The position numbers and the translations under genes are program-made. 59,891 bases of DNA from Bacteroidota bacterium (GTDB taxonomy: Bacteria; Bacteroidota; Rhodothermia; Rhodothermales; Bin80): positions 1 to 59,891 of the forward strand of contig JAPOTS010000082.1 in NCBI GenBank assembly GCA_026709065.1, written 5' to 3'. A model generated the notes under the pieces. That model was not told the origin of the DNA. It saw only the letters and a list, made by a program, of their open reading frames with translations, and searched no databases. Positions 57,107-59,891 of this stretch are shown one piece after another (positions within the stretch are counted from its first letter, which is position 1; each line of letters begins with the position of its first letter).

Positions 57107-58129
57107 TCAATCGTCATTGATGGATATATCCATTTTGGAGGCAATTTTTGTTGCAAGAGATTTAAAATCTCTTTTCGCATCAAGGACTGCATTAGCATGT
57201 GCACCAATAGCCCCATCTGCAGATGTTAGGTTGAAAATAGGTTTACGGCGTTCCTGAGCCATAGGAATCAAACTACGATAATGCTTTACCGTTGCAATAC
57301 AATGCTCCATAGTTGATGTTGTATTTTCATTCGTATTCTCATCTAATACAAATTCGCGGTAAATCTCTGGCATGCGCTTGACCCACTTATCATACGCTTT
57401 GACGGGGCGATCCAATCGTACACTGTGTTGCTGACATAAATATCCGATAGGCATCATCAGCCCGCAGGGGAATTGAGGCTGATTTATTGTATTCCCCTCG
57501 TCACTCTCTTTCCAGTTGTCTAATCTTTTTTGCCACAGACTTTTCCATGTTCTGAGAGTCGGGCCAAGATTCTTCAATCCCTGGAGAGAATAGAGATCTG
57601 CTGCCATCGGGATGACAACATAGTCAGTGACAATGAGTGCCGACCGGTTGATTGCTCCCAGATTGGGCCCAATATCAATCAAAAGAATATCTGCATGAAC
57701 TTGTTGAATGGCCATCTGCATTACATGCCAAAATGAACTAAGAATACGCATAGGACGGTACAAGTTCGTGTCTGCCATACTTAATGGCCATTCTTGGGAT
57801 AGAATACTTTCAAAGTCTGATAATCTCATATCACCTGGAAGAAGATAAAGATCAGATGTAATGTTCTTTAAAACAGGTTCCTTGATATCTCCTATGCCGG
57901 CTAACGGGTTTACACAATTGTAAATGGTAGAGCCAATATCTTGCTGATCCCAAATTTCTTCAATCTCATCTTCATTCAAGAATGCTGCGGTTAGATTAGA
58001 CTGAGGGTCAAGATCGATAATTACCACCCGCTTCTGCAGGGTAGCAAACATCCAAGCAAGATGGTAAATCATAGTAGTTTTACCCACACCGCCTTTATTG
58101 TTAAAAAAGGTTAGAATAGATGCATTCAT
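57107..58129 (-). CDS. ParA/Soj-type partition ATPase
   Basis: 340 aa from the ATG at 58129 that overlaps the upstream stop (ATGA). Deviant Walker A FFNNKGGVGKTT, then VVIIDLDPQSNLTAAF and LLIDIGPNLGAINRSAL. A C-terminal region of about 130 residues has no equivalent in short ParA proteins. No parB or centromere-like repeats are adjacent. Coupled to an AlbA_2 protein, it may act in accessory DNA maintenance or defence rather than chromosome segregation. Confidence 0.85.
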   Translation of the reverse strand: MNASILTFFNNKGGVGKTTMIYHLAWMFATLQKRVVIIDLDPQSNLTAAFLNEDEIEEIWDQQDIGSTIYNCVNPLAGIGDIKEPVLKNITSDLYLLPGDMRLSDFESILSQEWPLSMADTNLYRPMRILSSFWHVMQMAIQQVHADILLIDIGPNLGAINRSALIVTDYVVIPMAADLYSLQGLKNLGPTLRTWKSLWQKRLDNWKESDEGNTINQPQFPCGLMMPIGYLCQQHSVRLDRPVKAYDKWVKRMPEIYREFVLDENTNENTTSTMEHCIATVKHYRSLIPMAQERRKPIFNLTSADGAIGAHANAVLDAKRDFKSLATKIASKMDISINDD

Positions 58130-59334
58130 GTTTTTGCTGGTAGAACACATAGAACGACACTATGATTAACCTCAAACTGGATTTCGGGATTGCCATTTTT
58201 TTTCATGGCTCTTCTGGCAATATCTATACCACGCCCAAATGCCTGAACGAATCCGAAGGTTTTTAATACATCACATAGATTTGGATTTCGATAATCGGTA
58301 ATACCAGATGTACCAAAGTTCTCGGGCGTAACATCACCATAGGGCCCACCAGGACTAGTAATTTCAATACGATCGTTGAACCAGTAGACTCGTACTGGTG
58401 CATTCGAATCTTCGTAGCTTCTATGAAGAACCGCATTGTAGAGAATTTGCTGGAGAGCAGCGGGTGGATAGATGAATTCTCTATTATGAACAGGACCAGA
58501 TGTCACATCAATTGCAGTACGGTTGTGAGCCATAAGTTTTTCTTCCACTCGGTTTAACATCTGAACGATCGAACCTTCGGCTTTGCATTCATCTATGACA
58601 GGGTCAGATAACTCAAGTCCATCAATACGCAAAAACTGTATATAAGCTCCCCATAAAAAATCCTGAGGAACTTTACCAATCGAAAGTAATCCCACCAAGC
58701 TAGGCGTAGTATCGGTAGGAGATACCGTAAATTTGCATGACGCTAGCCGTTCTTCATAGGTTCTTTGGTTGCCAGTCAAAACATCTTCTGCAAAGGCGGC
58801 AGGAAGATATTCATTGATAAAAATTGTTTGAGATAAATCTGAGATCCTACTTAATGGAATCTTGCTCAGATCAAAAGGTAAATTCTTCTTTCTCCGCTTT
58901 TCATTCAGAATTCGTTCCTCCTGTTGATTAGCAATTGAACGCCTTGGTCCAGTTCGTATCCAAATACGTCCATCATATTTTACTGGAGGCATATCAGAAG
59001 GCATGACTGTTACAATAGCCATTTCAGCTCCGTTGAGGAGTCGTTTCTCCACAGTAAGAACGGGTAATGGGAGAATATTGCCGTCAGTCTTCATGTCGGA
59101 CAAGTTCCTCAGGAGATCATCTGAGACAGAAAGATTTGATGGTGAACCATCATCTTCAGCACCAATGAACAACAGACCAGGCAAGTTGTGATTACCAATG
59201 TCATTCGCAAAAGCACAAACGGCTTGCCGGGCAGTTTTAGATATAGATTTTCCGAAAGAACGTTTCCGTTCAACTCGGTCAGATTCAATATCTGTTAAGA
59301 GGTTTTCAAGTTCGGAATCAGTCAAACGCTCCAT
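58126..59334 (-). CDS. AlbA_2/Schlafen-type DNA-binding protein with GHKL-like C-terminus
   Basis: 402 aa. The N-terminal AlbA_2 domain (residues 15-130) has ESDRVERKRSF near the start, NDIGNHNLPGLLFIGAEDDG and WIRTGPRRSIANQQEE. The middle is helical. The C-terminal HATPase_c_4-like region has LQQILYNAVLHRSYEDSNAPVRVYWF, ITSPGG and GRGIDIARRAM. Often annotated as RecG-like or transcriptional regulator. It is translated immediately before the ParA-type ATPase. Its role in this pair is unknown; phage defence or mobile-element regulation are candidates. Confidence 0.85.
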   Translation of the reverse strand: MERLTDSELENLLTDIESDRVERKRSFGKSISKTARQAVCAFANDIGNHNLPGLLFIGAEDDGSPSNLSVSDDLLRNLSDMKTDGNILPLPVLTVEKRLLNGAEMAIVTVMPSDMPPVKYDGRIWIRTGPRRSIANQQEERILNEKRRKKNLPFDLSKIPLSRISDLSQTIFINEYLPAAFAEDVLTGNQRTYEERLASCKFTVSPTDTTPSLVGLLSIGKVPQDFLWGAYIQFLRIDGLELSDPVIDECKAEGSIVQMLNRVEEKLMAHNRTAIDVTSGPVHNREFIYPPAALQQILYNAVLHRSYEDSNAPVRVYWFNDRIEITSPGGPYGDVTPENFGTSGITDYRNPNLCDVLKTFGFVQAFGRGIDIARRAMKKNGNPEIQFEVNHSVVLCVLPAKT

Positions 59335-59626
59335 AGATGCAATCTAAGTTAAATATTCGATGGTTCTACCACCATTTGTGTGGAATTGATTAATTTAGAT
59401 TTCACAAAATTCTTTGATTAATGTTTGATACCTATTTAAAATTTGCGATACATCAGTGGGTAAAGCTTAGAAGAAGGGGATAGACGATAGAGCTTAAATG
59501 AGGTTCAGAAAGGATTGACATGGTATACTAGGTTTATCCCTCATCACTTTATCATCTTATTTAACATTTAGTCGGCATGGCATCACACTGGGTGGTGTCG
59601 GAAATTGGGTAAGATACTTCCAAATC
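59335..59626. other. Intergenic region upstream of AlbA_2 gene
   Basis: About 290 bp holding the promoter of the AlbA_2/ParA operon on the left. The plus-strand frame just before 59627 (ITLGGVGNWVRYFQI) may be the degraded start of the transposase remnant listed next. Confidence 0.35.
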
Positions 59627-59775
59627 ATGTGCGAAGATCCATGTAACGCTTCAGACGATGAAAAGCTCCGATGTCCGCATTGTAGTGAGGAGTGTCCTAG
59701 ACACGATCATCGTAAGCGTACATGGCGACATTGAATCTATGTGATTACAGTACGAAAGTGGTGGCGAACCCTTGA
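59627..59775 (+). pseudogene. ISL3-family transposase N-terminal remnant
   Basis: The frame from ATG at 59627 reads KLRCPHCSEECPRHDHRKRTWRH and then stops. Adding one base after CAT continues as LNLCDYSTKVVANP. The CPHC..., HDHR, WRHLNLC pattern is the zinc-ribbon N-terminus of ISL3-type transposases. It is frameshifted and lacks the catalytic domain, so it is a remnant. ISL3 elements make 8-bp target duplications, as seen at the two repeat-bounded elements in this window, but no matching terminal repeat is found next to this remnant. Confidence 0.6.
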
Positions 59776-59849
59776 CATTAACTTTAAAACTCAATCCTAA
59801 ATTTCCGCGTAGCTAAAGTTCACTTCAATCTTTTATTAATATGGCTTAC

Positions 59850-59876
59850 ACCCCCTATTTTTTGGGGGTTTTTTAT
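59850..59876 (+). terminator. Rho-independent terminator
   Basis: ACCCCC (59850-59855) pairs with GGGGGT (59864-59869), with a loop of TATTTTTT and a following T run. It could end a plus-strand transcript near the right edge. Confidence 0.7.
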
Positions 59877-59891
59877 TGATATTCATTATTT

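Noticed and set aside
1-59891. CRISPR array, tRNA or rRNA genes
   Set aside because: No regularly spaced repeats and no convincing tRNA arms or rRNA stretches were seen by eye; a covariance search would be more sensitive.

Overview
The window looks like chromosomal DNA from a free-living member of the Bacteroidota/Rhodothermota group. It is moderately AT-rich, Shine-Dalgarno signals are weak or absent, and it carries lineage-typical genes: a DUF4835 protein, a GldE/CorC-like CBS membrane protein, a FloA scaffold, ATP-type PEP carboxykinase and carboxypeptidase-regulatory/beta-barrel proteins. I cannot name a genus.

Layout. 1-1655 (-) is the start of a repetitive secreted Ig-like protein that runs off the left edge. 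1853-3254 is a small inverted-repeat element carrying only tnpB. 3972-10352 holds galK, a T4-Rnl1-like RNA ligase and a translationally linked htrA / lipoprotein / AAA+ operon. 10435-13377 is a second inverted-repeat element carrying only an MmeI-type (Type IIL) restriction-modification gene, now frameshifted. 13411-16003 holds a small membrane protein, a glycosyltransferase and ilvE. 16215-18047 (-) is a DNA methyltransferase with a nuclease-like C-terminus, preceded by a decayed AAA ATPase fragment. 18555-27047 is a housekeeping stretch: uvrB, L31, pyrimidine phosphorylase, a PspA-centred membrane-stress cluster, a CBS-domain protein, floA and moaC. 27575-28382 is a probable Panacea-type toxin-antitoxin pair. 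28493-42544 holds a Sel1 protein, acyl-CoA ligase, pckA, a Tsx-like porin, nfu, mrp, ppx, a three-module secreted protein, an RsbU/RsbV/RsbW-like partner-switch operon and menG/ubiE. 42599-45361 (-) is a second, intact MmeI-family gene without terminal repeats. 45930-55867 holds a biotin carrier, an epimerase, a beta-barrel protein, a metal-binding ABC lipoprotein with a DtxR-type operator, an M23 peptidase, a DUF411 protein, def, the DUF4835 protein and a Tat-exported oxidoreductase. 55927-59891 is degraded accessory DNA: a broken ORF, a dead hicB-like antitoxin, a ParA plus AlbA_2 (Schlafen-like) pair and an ISL3-like transposase remnant.

The most unusual signal is that the tnpB element and the MmeI element share the same terminal sequence (GGGAATTATATACGTGAGT). 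Each is flanked by 8-bp direct repeats, perfect for MmeI and 6/8 for tnpB. Each contains one DNA-targeting nuclease gene that almost fills the space between the ends, and neither has a transposase. They look like one family of non-autonomous, trans-mobilised transposons that carry interchangeable nuclease cargo. I do not recognise this arrangement from known insertion-sequence families.

Start codons were chosen by eye. No tRNA, rRNA or CRISPR array was seen.
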